A stretch of DNA of 64,000 nucleotides from an uncultured Aquimarina sp. Its GTDB lineage: Bacteria > Bacteroidota > Bacteroidia > Flavobacteriales > Flavobacteriaceae. Positions 42,890 to 52,732 of the stretch are shown here, piece by piece. The stretch is from positions 1 to 64,000 of the forward strand of contig CANLOW010000009.1 in NCBI GenBank assembly GCA_947493035.1, given 5' to 3'. Within the stretch, counting starts at the first letter, position 1. Each line of letters begins with the position of its first letter. Below the pieces are notes generated by a model. The model was given only the letters and a program-made list of their open reading frames with translations, ran no database searches and had not been told where the DNA came from. The translations under genes were made by a program, and so were the position numbers.

Positions 42890-43610
42890 AAGATTAAATT
42901 ACAATGTTTCTTTTAAGAAGGACATTAGTAAAGACAAAATCCTTTATACACTTAATTATCATTAGGGATTTAATAATCGATGGAGTCAATAAAGAAAAAC
43001 TTTATTTTTTTATTCTAAACACTGAGAAAACCTTCTATCCAGTAAATAATAATGTATATAACTCTTAATCTAGAAACTCGTTCACATATTTACTTTAGCT
43101 ATATTTGATGGAGTTAATAATTAATATACCCCATTAATAGTGGATATAATATTGTTATAGATAATTTAAATATTTTAATGAAAAAATTAGGAAATAAGGA
43201 TTTCTAAATACAATCTTTAGAAATTAAAAAAAATCAAAATAATACTATTCATTGGGTTTTAGATACAGGCGTTTACATTGTTATATGCATACCTATTGGA
43301 TATAAAAGCTTTTTAATTAATCTTGATAACTACTAGCTCACGAAAAATATAACTACAGCCAAAACTATATATACATCATGCGAACTGTGGTTGTCTAAGG
43401 TAAATGTGTACTTTCTTGCTAAGCCACGCATACAATTTTGATTTATCACATAATAGTTTAAATTAGCAATAAACAAAAAGGTATACGCTCCTGCCCGACC
43501 GAAGTTCCTTGAACTTCTGCACGCACGAATGTATATATTCACCGTTGTATATAAGCCGTAGAAAAAGAGGCTCTACTCAATAACAATTACCCCTTTTAAA
43601 CCTTGTTCTA
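42890..43610. other. noncoding DNA at the right prophage junction, with a decayed reading frame
   Basis: No intact gene is seen. A frame at 43178-43336 begins MKKLGNKDF, meets a TAA at 43205-43207, and continues in the same frame with IQSLEIKKNQNNTIHWVLD, which looks like a broken small gene. The words GATGGAGT(C/T)AATAA occur near 42978 and 43108. From about 43340 to 43560 the composition changes; a hairpin GAAGTTC/GAACTTC lies at 43501-43517. This part looks like a dispersed flavobacterial intergenic repeat. Confidence 0.45.
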
Positions 43611-44222
43611 ATGTTTAATATAAATCAAATACCATATAAAACTAAAATATTATCAGTAGTTTTTCTTTTTCTTTCATCTTTAGCTTTTGGACAAACTAAG
43701 ATGAAATTATATTTTAATAACGGTGATATAAAAGAAGGTGCATATGAAATCAAATTGAGTTCTATTATTTACTCTAAACCTAAAAAAAATAAAGGAAAAA
43801 AAATCAAAAAAGAGCGTTATTATGTTAGAAGAGATATAAGGAAATTTGACATCTATAAATGCGGAGATACAATACATTATAGGCATATTGACACAAAAAA
43901 ATACGCAACATCAAAAGAAATTAAAAAAAAACTAGCACAACTCATCTATAGCGGAAATAAGCTTGAAATTTATTATGTAGGAGAAGGCCTTTATCAAGCT
44001 GGCACATTTGGTTCATATTACGAAAAGTATGTCAAGAAAAAAGGTGAGAAAATAGCATATAACATGGGGTATATATATGGAGCTGGTCAAAGAGGGATAA
44101 AAAAACGAGTTCGGGATTACTTTACTGATTGTCCAGATTTAATAAATATTGTAAATGAAAATAAAATCAAGAAAAATGACCTCTTAGAAATCGTAAAATT
44201 CTATGAAGGTAATTGTAACTAA
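43611..44222 (+). CDS. exported protein, unknown
   Basis: This is a 203-aa protein with a signal peptide (ILSVVFLFLSSLAFGQ, cleavage near residue 28). The mature part is very Lys-rich (KPKKNKGKKIKKE near residue 55). Conserved-looking glycines and tyrosines follow (YYVGEGLYQAGTFGSYYEKY). No family was recognised. It is probably host DNA, as the gene lies between the prophage end and ygiQ. Confidence 0.6.
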   Translation: MFNINQIPYKTKILSVVFLFLSSLAFGQTKMKLYFNNGDIKEGAYEIKLSSIIYSKPKKNKGKKIKKERYYVRRDIRKFDIYKCGDTIHYRHIDTKKYATSKEIKKKLAQLIYSGNKLEIYYVGEGLYQAGTFGSYYEKYVKKKGEKIAYNMGYIYGAGQRGIKKRVRDYFTDCPDLINIVNENKIKKNDLLEIVKFYEGNCN

Positions 44223-44600
44223 TAAAACTATTTACAAGACTTGTATAACCATTCCATTACACACCTATTAAATTCACTAAGACCTATTTAAAATGGTTTT
44301 TTGAGGAATATAAAGTATTGAGTTAAGTAAGTCGTTAACATTTACAAAGCTTAAAAGGCTTTTATTTAAATCTTAAAATCCGTTCATACCGTATTAAATA
44401 AGGCTACAAAAATAGTTGAACACATAACTAAAAAACACGAAAGACACTTTCAAGCTCTAATATTCTACATTTATAGGTTCTTATCACCTTATTTTTCTCC
44501 AAAATCTATCTAATTCCAAAAAACAAAATATTACAAACTACGCAGAGATACTTTAAAGCAGAAAAATTACTCAAAAAAAGCACTGCACTTAACTTTTGTT

Positions 44601-44633
44601 TTGAGTCATAAATCTAATTAAACAGTACCTTTG
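44601..44633 (+). promoter_or_regulatory. ygiQ promoter, Bacteroidota type
   Basis: TTG (44601-44603) and a perfect -7 TACCTTTG (44626-44633) are 22 bp apart. Transcription would begin at about 44639-44640, one or two bases before the ATG at 44641, so the message is leaderless or nearly so. The rest of the 44223-44600 gap shows no gene. Confidence 0.7.
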
Positions 44634-44640
44634 CACTACT

Positions 44641-46593
44641 ATGCAAGTAAATAAACTTTCAGACTGGTTACCGACAACGAACAAAGAAGTAAAAATTCGA
44701 GGTTGGGAGGAATTAGACGTTATTCTATTTAGTGGAGACGCTTATGTAGATCATCCCTCATTTGGACCTGCCGTTATTGGTCGTATTTTAGAAAGCTATG
44801 GATTAAAAGTAGCCATAGTTCCGCAACCCAATGTGAATGACGACTTACAGGATTTTACAAAGTTAGGAACTCCTAAATTATTTTTTGGAGTTACTGGTGG
44901 TTGTATGGATCCCATGGTCAGTAATTATACTGCTAGTAAAAAACGTAGAGACAAAGATGCTTACACACCTAATGGTGATAAAGGGTTTCGACCAGACTAT
45001 GCTACCTCTGTATATTCTACCATTTTAAAAGACAAATTTCCTGATGTTCCTGTATTGATCGGAGGAATCGAAGCCTCTCTTCGTCGTGTAACACATTACG
45101 ATTATTGGAGTGACAAATTGCTACCAACTATTTTAGAAACCTCTAAAGCAGATATGTTGGTGTACGGAATGGGAGAACAACCTTTGCGAGAAGTGGTTAA
45201 GCTACTGCAAAAAGGAGTTCCTTTTTCTAGTTTGAAAACCATTCAACAAACGGCTATTTTAGTAGATCAGGATGAAAATATTCCTAAAAATAAAAATTGG
45301 GATGATGTCGAGATTCAATCACATGAAGTTTGTTTAAAGGATAAGAAAAAGTTTGCCTCTAATTTTAAAATTATAGAGCAAGAATCTAATAAACTTAAGG
45401 CACGTCGTATTTTTCAAAAGGTAAAGGGCAAGACATTGGTCATTAATCCACCCTACCCTACCATGACCGAAAAGGAAATTGATGCCTCTTTCGATCTACC
45501 CTATACACGTTTACCACATCCAAAATACAATAAGCGAGGGCCTATACCTGCGTTTGAAATGATTAAAACCTCGATTAACATACATCGTGGTTGTTTCGGG
45601 GGTTGTAGTTTTTGTACCATTTCGGCACATCAAGGAAAGTTTATTGCCAGTAGAAGTCAAGAATCTATTTTAAAAGAAGTGGATAAAGTGGCTAATATGC
45701 CAGACTTTAAAGGCTACCTATCAGATATTGGAGGCCCTTCTGCAAATATGTATAAGATGAAGGGTAAAATACAGTCTATTTGTGACAACTGTGTGGCTCC
45801 TTCATGTATTTCACCTGTAATCTGTAGTAATTTAGATACCTCTCATAAACCACTAACGAAGTTATACCAGGCTGTAGACAAACACCCTAAAATAAAAAAA
45901 TCATTTATTGGAAGTGGTATTCGTCACGATATGTTGGTGCCTGAATTCAATAAAAATGCCGACCCAAAAGAATTGGATGACTACACGGAAGAAGTGATGA
46001 CCAATCATATTTCTGGACGTTTGAAAGTAGCTCCAGAACACACTTCGGATCCTGTATTAAAACTGATGCGGAAACCTTCTTTTCACTATTTTCATAAGTT
46101 TAAAGAACGTTTTGATAAGATCAATATAAAGAAGGGATTAAAACTTCAGTTAATTCCATATTTTATTTCTAATCACCCTGCTTGTGAATTGGAAGATATG
46201 GCTAACCTAGCCGCTGAAACTAAAGAAATGGGATTTCAGTTAGAACAGGTACAAGGCTTTACACCTACACCAATGACGGTTGCTACAGTTATTTATTATA
46301 GTGGATATCATCCCTATACCTTAAAGCCAACCAAAACTCCTAAAACTAAAAAAGAAAAGGAGGAACAACATCGATTCTTCTTTTGGTATAAGAAAGATAA
46401 TAAAGGTTGGATTTCGAAAACATTAAATAAACTTGGTAGAAAAGATTTAGCAGAAACACTAGTTCCTGAACAAGAAAATGGTTCATGGAAAAGTATTAAA
46501 CCGAAAAAAGTAAGCCATACTTTTGATGATGCTATTCCATCAACGCATTCAAGACCTAAGAAGAAATACAAACCCAGAAAAAAGCGACGATAA
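44641..46593 (+). CDS. ygiQ: YgiQ family radical SAM protein
   Basis: This 650-aa protein belongs to the YgiQ group of radical SAM enzymes, whose substrate is unknown. The radical SAM cluster motif is HRGCFGGCSFC with Cys318, Cys322 and Cys325. The N-terminal B12-binding-like region (VILFSGDAYVDHPSFGPAVI, residues 28-47) and the C-terminal YgiQ domain (QGFTPTPMTVATVIYYSGYH) are complete. A basic C-terminal tail (KKKYKPRKKRR) is usual in Bacteroidota members. The family start sequence agrees with the ATG at 44641. Confidence 0.93.
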   Translation: MQVNKLSDWLPTTNKEVKIRGWEELDVILFSGDAYVDHPSFGPAVIGRILESYGLKVAIVPQPNVNDDLQDFTKLGTPKLFFGVTGGCMDPMVSNYTASKKRRDKDAYTPNGDKGFRPDYATSVYSTILKDKFPDVPVLIGGIEASLRRVTHYDYWSDKLLPTILETSKADMLVYGMGEQPLREVVKLLQKGVPFSSLKTIQQTAILVDQDENIPKNKNWDDVEIQSHEVCLKDKKKFASNFKIIEQESNKLKARRIFQKVKGKTLVINPPYPTMTEKEIDASFDLPYTRLPHPKYNKRGPIPAFEMIKTSINIHRGCFGGCSFCTISAHQGKFIASRSQESILKEVDKVANMPDFKGYLSDIGGPSANMYKMKGKIQSICDNCVAPSCISPVICSNLDTSHKPLTKLYQAVDKHPKIKKSFIGSGIRHDMLVPEFNKNADPKELDDYTEEVMTNHISGRLKVAPEHTSDPVLKLMRKPSFHYFHKFKERFDKINIKKGLKLQLIPYFISNHPACELEDMANLAAETKEMGFQLEQVQGFTPTPMTVATVIYYSGYHPYTLKPTKTPKTKKEKEEQHRFFFWYKKDNKGWISKTLNKLGRKDLAETLVPEQENGSWKSIKPKKVSHTFDDAIPSTHSRPKKKYKPRKKRR

Positions 46594-46680
46594 TTTTTTA
46601 ATCGGACTGACTAAGATATTAGATCGCTTCGCTGTTAGATAATAGACTTAAATCTATTTATTTTTTTAGCTTAGAATTTT

Positions 46681-47349
46681 ATGCCGAAACTTGACATCTT
46701 ACACGAAAACAATGATTATATCGTCATAAACAAAACTGCGGGACTTATCAGTGAAAAAAGCACTTATGAAGCGGTAACGATTGAAAGTCTAGTTTTCAAC
46801 CATTTTTTAAAAAGTAAACGTAATCCCTATCTAGGGATCATACATCGATTAGATCGCGTAACAAGTGGAGTATTAATACTAGCTAAGAAAAAAAGTATAC
46901 TAGTCGCATTTAACGATCTATTTAATACTCGCAAAGTTCAAAAAACGTATCTCGCTATTGTTACTACTAAACCTCCAAAAAACAAAGGGAACTTGGTGAA
47001 TTTTTTGGTAAAAAACACCAAAGAAAAAAAGGCAGATATCGTACCCTCAAAATCAAAGAACGCTTTAAGCTGTATGCTTTCTTATCAAGTTATAGATAAA
47101 AATGATTTTGGTTACCTGTTAGAAGTCAAACCCAAAACGGGACGATTCCATCAAATAAGAGCACAATTGGCAAATATAGGACTACCTATTCTTGGAGATC
47201 AAAAATATGGTTCGGAACAGGAATACTTGCCTTTATCTGTTTGTCTTCATGCTTGGAAATTAACTTACCAAATACCTGGATCTAAAGAAACTCAAACCTT
47301 CGAAGCTCCTTTACCTAAAAATGATTTTTGGGTATTTAGCTCTATTTAG
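46681..47349 (+). CDS. RluA-family pseudouridine synthase
   Basis: This 222-aa enzyme isomerises uridine to pseudouridine in RNA. The catalytic motif is IIHRLDRVTSGVLILAK with Asp58, and KPKTGRFHQIRAQLANIG provides the second family signature. It lacks the N-terminal S4 domain, as do the short RluA-type members. The target (rRNA or tRNA) cannot be decided. Confidence 0.9.
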   Translation: MPKLDILHENNDYIVINKTAGLISEKSTYEAVTIESLVFNHFLKSKRNPYLGIIHRLDRVTSGVLILAKKKSILVAFNDLFNTRKVQKTYLAIVTTKPPKNKGNLVNFLVKNTKEKKADIVPSKSKNALSCMLSYQVIDKNDFGYLLEVKPKTGRFHQIRAQLANIGLPILGDQKYGSEQEYLPLSVCLHAWKLTYQIPGSKETQTFEAPLPKNDFWVFSSI

Positions 47350-47419
47350 GATTAAATATTTAATAAGTTTTCTTGAAACTAAAAATCTAATTTTCAACAC
47401 CTCTTGATGGTATTGCTTA

Positions 47420-48763
47420 TTATTTCAAGAATTTAGATTTCACAAAAAAGCTAATCATTATTAAAATGATATTCATCAACATAATCGAATAAAGAGCCTC
47501 TAAGTGATAGATCGGCTTTATCTTGTAAAATGAGGGTTTATACTTTTCCCAAGAAATGGTATCTGCTTTATGAGCTTCAAAAATTTTAGGATAAAAATCT
47601 AATCTTAAATCTTCATGAAACTTAGTAGTAGCATCCAAAAAGTCAATATGATGCATCAAACTAGTTTTTGCGATTTCATTCATAGATAATTGAACCTGTA
47701 ATGGAGGAAAAAACTGTGCTATTTTCTTACTCAACGCATCTCTTTTTTTAATCTTAGCATACATTGCTTCTTTTTCGCCCAAAGACTGATCGTCCCCCAT
47801 TTGTTGCATCGCATAATACCACATCCACGAAAAGCCTTTCTCCTGTAGTTCATATTTAGCAAACTGGGGATAATGCTTCAAAAACATATTCATTGTTTCT
47901 TTCTTATCCGTATCCCATCTTTTGTGATATTCATCACGCTGCTTAATGGTCATCGTGTAGGCTTCTGATATAGGATATGTATTTACAATGTACTGGTTAA
48001 CCACTACAGGTATAAAAACCACTAATACTAGCCAAGCTGTCAAGAGCAAAATGGCATTCATACTCGATGATTTTCGTAATAATATTACACAAAAGCATAT
48101 CGTAAACCAAAACAACACATAAGCATAACTTATTAGAATAAAATTACCAAAATCAGCTGCTAAAGGGATTTTTAAAACCAAACTAGCTATAATAAATAGT
48201 ACACCTAAAGTAGTAATGACAAAAAGCACTCTTATAGATAACTTTTTCAATAAAAACTTGAAATGGGATTTCCCTTGAATGCTAATCATCTTCCAAGTTC
48301 CTTTTTCTTCTTCCTCTGATAGCAAATTGAAATTTAAAGCTATGATAACTAAAGGGAATAGGTATATAATTAAAAAACTAAAATCTAAATTCCCTGCTTG
48401 CAATCGCATAGGATTTACTAAATCAGTATCATATTTTTGCCCTTCTAGATTTAGAATAGTTACATTTTGAATATGAGCATTTAAATCACTTTGCCCAATA
48501 GAAATCCCTGCTAAAGGCTGTAGTGGATTGATAAATGAAAATTTGAAATAATACATCATCAACCCAATATCATCTTTATGCAATCGTAATTGATTCTCTA
48601 AATGTATATCATGTTGTGCTATTGTTTTTTGTATCGATACTTCTTTTTGATTCAAAAACTGTTTTCCTGTACCAATGCTAAGCGCTCCTAAAACCATTAA
48701 AGTAGCAAAAGCGATGAATACTGTTTTAGATCTAAAAAATTGTTTTATTAAAAGTAAATACAT
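47420..48763 (-). CDS. ABC-2 permease, DUF3526 type
   Basis: This is a 447-aa membrane protein with an N-terminal helix (residues 15-32), a large extracytoplasmic loop, a helix block (about 128-265) with LLSEEEEKGTWKMISIQGKS between segments, another large loop, and a C-terminal helix. The pattern is that of DUF3526 ABC-2 permeases (EExxGTxxxIxxQG). It is the last gene of an operon with a second permease of the same type, a TonB receptor and an ATPase. Confidence 0.82.
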   Translation of the reverse strand: MYLLLIKQFFRSKTVFIAFATLMVLGALSIGTGKQFLNQKEVSIQKTIAQHDIHLENQLRLHKDDIGLMMYYFKFSFINPLQPLAGISIGQSDLNAHIQNVTILNLEGQKYDTDLVNPMRLQAGNLDFSFLIIYLFPLVIIALNFNLLSEEEEKGTWKMISIQGKSHFKFLLKKLSIRVLFVITTLGVLFIIASLVLKIPLAADFGNFILISYAYVLFWFTICFCVILLRKSSSMNAILLLTAWLVLVVFIPVVVNQYIVNTYPISEAYTMTIKQRDEYHKRWDTDKKETMNMFLKHYPQFAKYELQEKGFSWMWYYAMQQMGDDQSLGEKEAMYAKIKKRDALSKKIAQFFPPLQVQLSMNEIAKTSLMHHIDFLDATTKFHEDLRLDFYPKIFEAHKADTISWEKYKPSFYKIKPIYHLEALYSIMLMNIILIMISFFVKSKFLK

Positions 48764-48764
48764 A

Positions 48765-50210
48765 CTAAATAATTTTGAATTGATTAGAAAATCGAATCAT
48801 AATAAATACTACCAATAGTATCCAAAAACACAACACTAGTAAAGTGACTATATTATTAGAAAATGTCTCCCTTACTGAAACATATTCATATACAAAGTCA
48901 GGAAATGAACTCCAATGTTCTCTTCCTACAACATGTGTTTTACCTTCACTACTTTTCGCCTTATTGCTAATATGCTTCATTTGTAGGGAGTTCATATACT
49001 GAGATTGTTTGTATCGATAACGCTCCGTTTGATCTAAAAAATTGACATAAGTATCAAAGTCAGTCCCAGAGAAACTCATCGAAATTTTCTTCATTGCTAG
49101 ATAAGGGTTAACCCACTGTAATTTATCGGTAATGCTATTTTGATATTTATAAGATTGAATTAGCTCCTTACTAAATCGGTTGAACAGCATCGCAGTCTGT
49201 TTCTCTCCTTTACCCATTATAAAACCGCCATAATTGAATGGCAAGTCTTTTACATCTTTCACCTTATTAGCTTGTAAAACAGAATCTCGAATATGATTAA
49301 AGTAGGGATCGTTTGGATCATGACTATCTCCTTGTTTAGCAACTTCTTTTTCTATTGCTGTTTTGAATTCAATTTGAGAAAGGTTTGGGAATATAGCATT
49401 CCCCACAGTCTGTGACATTTTAGGAATAATAATAAAAAAAGACAACCAAATACCCAGTAAGCTTAATAACGATCTATTAGTATTCGAACTTTTTGCTGAG
49501 ATAATCACTGTTACTCCACTTAAGATCATAAAAAACAATAGGTACCAAATGGTAATAATAAGCACTCTTAATACAATAGCACTATTGATGCTATCGTCTT
49601 TCATAAAGATGATTGCCCATAAGGTAAAAAACACTGGAAGGAAAAATAAACTTGCTACCCATAGTAGCCCCATAGATTTACCCAGAAGCAATTCTTTCAT
49701 TTTGGTTCCCTGAATATAGATCATCTTTAAAGTACCATTTTCCTTCTCTGTACTTACTGATCCGTAACCTATAAAAAAGATAATCAAGGGAATAATTAAT
49801 TGTAATAGAATAGCAAGATTTAAATCTCCAAAACGTGCTAACCCTGTAGATAAACTAGCTTCAGAAAAATTGGCTGTATGCTGTTTATGCGCCTCTAAAA
49901 AAATGGAATTTCCAATATAACTTTCGATCCCCGAATCGAAAATACGTAATGGGTGTTGTTGGCGAAACACAAAGGTTCCGAAATGTGCCATTCGATGAGG
50001 ATGCTTATCAGGGTTATCTTCCCAACTACTTCTATTTTTTTCTTGATGAAGCTCTATTTGTCGATGTTGTTTTTCAAAAGCTTTCCAATTTGTATGGATT
50101 GTATAACCTAATATTATAATAAAGAAGCCCCACAGCAGTAAAAGGCCTTTATTATTAAAGGCCTTTTTAAAAAACTGAATTGCAATCAACACAATTACTG
50201 ATCTATTCAT
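48765..50210 (-). CDS. ABC-2 permease, DUF3526 type
   Basis: This is a 481-aa membrane protein of the same family as its downstream neighbour, with the cytoplasmic loop STEKENGTLKMIYIQGTKMK and a large periplasmic domain. It starts 5 bp after the TonB receptor gene. The two permeases probably form a heterodimeric channel driven by the ATPase at 52733. Confidence 0.82.
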   Translation of the reverse strand: MNRSVIVLIAIQFFKKAFNNKGLLLLWGFFIIILGYTIHTNWKAFEKQHRQIELHQEKNRSSWEDNPDKHPHRMAHFGTFVFRQQHPLRIFDSGIESYIGNSIFLEAHKQHTANFSEASLSTGLARFGDLNLAILLQLIIPLIIFFIGYGSVSTEKENGTLKMIYIQGTKMKELLLGKSMGLLWVASLFFLPVFFTLWAIIFMKDDSINSAIVLRVLIITIWYLLFFMILSGVTVIISAKSSNTNRSLLSLLGIWLSFFIIIPKMSQTVGNAIFPNLSQIEFKTAIEKEVAKQGDSHDPNDPYFNHIRDSVLQANKVKDVKDLPFNYGGFIMGKGEKQTAMLFNRFSKELIQSYKYQNSITDKLQWVNPYLAMKKISMSFSGTDFDTYVNFLDQTERYRYKQSQYMNSLQMKHISNKAKSSEGKTHVVGREHWSSFPDFVYEYVSVRETFSNNIVTLLVLCFWILLVVFIMIRFSNQFKII

Positions 50211-50215
50211 ATCAC

Positions 50216-52714
50216 CTAAAACTTATAGGTTGCATTTAATAAGAAATTTCTTGGAGCTCCAGGACCTAATCTAGAAGGATTAAGACCACCTAACCAGTAA
50301 GTCTCGTCAAACAAATTGTTCAATTTAAGCGTTAATTGGATACCCGTATTATTTGGCTTATAATATACCGCTGCATCAAGTACCGTGTATGAAGGTAATA
50401 ATACTCTATTAGGAAGGTATTCAGGATTGTACCAAGTATATCTTTCGTCAACATATTGAGCACCAAATCCAACACCTATACCTCTCAATACTTTACTTGT
50501 AAAATCATAGCGTCCCCAAAAGTTTGCATTATGCTTAGGAGCACCTCCTATTCGTTGTCCATTAAATTCTTGTACCGTATCTTCTATAATTTCAGCATTA
50601 TTAAAACCATAAGAAGCCATTAACTGCAGATTAGGTAAAGCATATCCCGTTATATCCATTTCAAAACCTCTACTTCTTTGCTCCCCCCTTGTATTTAAAC
50701 TTTCAGGCGTATAACTGTCTCCTATTAATAAGTTTTTTTGGGTAATATCGAAATAAGCAATATTTGCGAATAGTCTACCGTTGAAAAACTCTCCCTTAGC
50801 TCCGAACTCAGACAAGCTACTTTCCAAAGGATCAAATCTTGCAGGAGATGCTGCATTGAAAAACCCCTCTGCAGAAGGAGATAATGATACCGTGTTAGTA
50901 TGCGGCTGAAAACCTTCTAAATAGGTAGCATATACACTAATATTGTTTGTTATCTCATAAGTAGCACCTAACCTTGGAATAAATGCTTTTGTTTTAAACT
51001 CTTCTTCTCCTTGTTGTTTGTATTTAAAAATATCACTAAACCACTCGTATCTTAAATTGACTAATGCTGAAAATTTACCCAGTTTAAATTGATTTTGAAT
51101 GTATATCCCATCAGACGAAGTTAAGTTCGGATTAATTTCAACTTCTGTTAGGTTATAGTTACTAACATCTCTAATACCATTAAAAGGATTATTAAGATCA
51201 AAATGTGGCACAAATGGAATTAATTTTCCATCCGCTACTTCAAATTCTGCCAAATCACTCCTGCCTGGTCTAAATCTAGCAAAAGTACCATCTGTTTTTA
51301 GATATTGCCTTCTTGCACTGCTACTTCCCCCTACTTTTCTTTCCCAACGTGTAGCATCGTAACCTACTAAGGTTTTATTTTTGAAATTATTAGTTACAAT
51401 ATCATAATTAAAAAAAACACTTAAGTTATCCGTTTCCCAAGATTGTTGTCTTTCAGCATATCTAAAGGGAGCTAAGTCAGGAATAGCCTCTCCGTTTTCA
51501 TCATAGGCTGCATTAAAAGCATCTATTCTATGCTCTTGTAAATCTTCGTCCCAAATTTGTTTCATATACTGAGCATTCAAACTCAGGTTTTTAGTAAACT
51601 CTTTATGAAAACTAGCCATAAACATCACTTCTTTTGTATTATAGAAGTCATTCTTCGCTGCTGGACTTAAGGTGATTGGTGTGCTGTTTGGATCATAATT
51701 ATTAATATCATCTAAAATAGGTTGACCTCTATCCAAATTACCATCGGCATTATTGTAAATCATTTCTACATTAAGTGAAGTTTTATCATTTGGGATATAA
51801 CTTAAAGAAGGAGCTATTAAAACTGCATTATTATTTACTACATCTCTAAATGAATCTGCTTCTTGATAAGCTGCATTAAAACGATATAATAGCGTTTTTT
51901 CCTCATTTAACGGACCTGTAAAATCTCCCGTTGCTCTCAATGTTCCAAAACTTCCTGTAGTTAAAGAAACTTCTTTGTATTTCTCTCTTAAAGGCTTCTT
52001 AGTTACCATATTTACAGTTCCCCCAGGGTCTGCACTAGAAAAAGTAACTGAAGATGGTCCTTTGATGACTTCTACACGTTCCAAATGAGAAGTAATAGGT
52101 GGCAAAAAATAGAATTGACGTGTACGCATTCCGTTTACCACTTGCCCATCGTCAGCTTGAGTGATTCCTCTAATATTATAATGATTGTAAAGTCCTGTTA
52201 GTGCCACATTACTAACTGTTCTTACGGCATCAGTAAGTTGGAATGCCTGACGATCCGCTATTAATTCTTTTGTAACGGTAGTAATAGCTTGTGGTAACTC
52301 TTTATTTTTGATGGCTGTTTTTGTAGCTGAAAAAGAATAGTCACTTACATAATCTTTACGTTTACGTCCAATAATTTCTATAGATTGTAAGGATTCTATC
52401 GATTCTTTTAAAACGATAGTACCCAAATCGATTTTTTTATTACTTGTTGTATTAATCTCTTGCTCGAAATACTCGAAACCGATATAAGAAATATGTAGAT
52501 TAAAAATCCCACTTTTAGATACTTCAAATGTAAAATCTCCATCGTTGTTTGAAGTTATTCCTCCTTGTTCTTTTCCTTTATCTAAAATCACAATATTGGC
52601 TCCAGGGATTGGAGTATCATTCTTATCAACTACATTCCCTGTAATTGTAGATTGTGCAATCCCTAGTTGAGTCAACAAAAGAGCAACTGCTAATAATACG
52701 TTTTTAACGTTCAT
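50216..52714 (-). CDS. TonB-dependent outer-membrane receptor
   Basis: This 832-aa protein has, in order, a signal peptide (residues 1-20), a carboxypeptidase-like regulatory domain (about 23-105; ITGNVVDKNDTPIPGANIVI), a plug (about 135-245, with YNHYNIRGI and GPSSVTFSSADPGGTVNMVT) and a 22-strand barrel ending in NATYKF. The plug resembles siderophore-type receptors (PSSVTFSSADPGG). Under a Fur/Zur-like regulator, the substrate is likely a metal chelate. Confidence 0.93.
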   Translation of the reverse strand: MNVKNVLLAVALLLTQLGIAQSTITGNVVDKNDTPIPGANIVILDKGKEQGGITSNNDGDFTFEVSKSGIFNLHISYIGFEYFEQEINTTSNKKIDLGTIVLKESIESLQSIEIIGRKRKDYVSDYSFSATKTAIKNKELPQAITTVTKELIADRQAFQLTDAVRTVSNVALTGLYNHYNIRGITQADDGQVVNGMRTRQFYFLPPITSHLERVEVIKGPSSVTFSSADPGGTVNMVTKKPLREKYKEVSLTTGSFGTLRATGDFTGPLNEEKTLLYRFNAAYQEADSFRDVVNNNAVLIAPSLSYIPNDKTSLNVEMIYNNADGNLDRGQPILDDINNYDPNSTPITLSPAAKNDFYNTKEVMFMASFHKEFTKNLSLNAQYMKQIWDEDLQEHRIDAFNAAYDENGEAIPDLAPFRYAERQQSWETDNLSVFFNYDIVTNNFKNKTLVGYDATRWERKVGGSSSARRQYLKTDGTFARFRPGRSDLAEFEVADGKLIPFVPHFDLNNPFNGIRDVSNYNLTEVEINPNLTSSDGIYIQNQFKLGKFSALVNLRYEWFSDIFKYKQQGEEEFKTKAFIPRLGATYEITNNISVYATYLEGFQPHTNTVSLSPSAEGFFNAASPARFDPLESSLSEFGAKGEFFNGRLFANIAYFDITQKNLLIGDSYTPESLNTRGEQRSRGFEMDITGYALPNLQLMASYGFNNAEIIEDTVQEFNGQRIGGAPKHNANFWGRYDFTSKVLRGIGVGFGAQYVDERYTWYNPEYLPNRVLLPSYTVLDAAVYYKPNNTGIQLTLKLNNLFDETYWLGGLNPSRLGPGAPRNFLLNATYKF

Positions 52715-52732
52715 TTTAATAGTTATAAGTAG

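Larger units (their letters stand above)
5290..42890 (+). mobile_element. Mu-like transposable prophage (myovirus-type), approximate limits
   Basis: The gene order is that of a Mu-like phage: left end, leftward repressor, rightward Ner-like gene, DDE transposase, MuB-like ATPase, a small early cluster with a Gp16-like protein, and then late genes for terminase, gp29/gp30-like portal and head, protease, capsid, sheath, tube, tape measure and baseplate. No tyrosine or serine integrase is present, as expected for an element that integrates by transposition. Sites ACGAAATG point inward near both proposed ends (5305-5312, and as CATTTCGT at 42842-42849 and 42864-42871). All core modules seem intact, so it could be functional. 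The coordinates are good to a few tens of bases on the left and less certain on the right. Confidence 0.85.

Noticed and set aside
5290-42890. Exact prophage termini with TG...CA ends and a 5-bp target duplication
   Set aside because: No convincing pair could be matched by eye; only approximate limits are given.
43333-43542. A 69-codon minus-strand frame at the right prophage junction
   Set aside because: Its codon pattern looks unlike the neighbours, and it covers a hairpin and repeat-like DNA. It is more likely noncoding.
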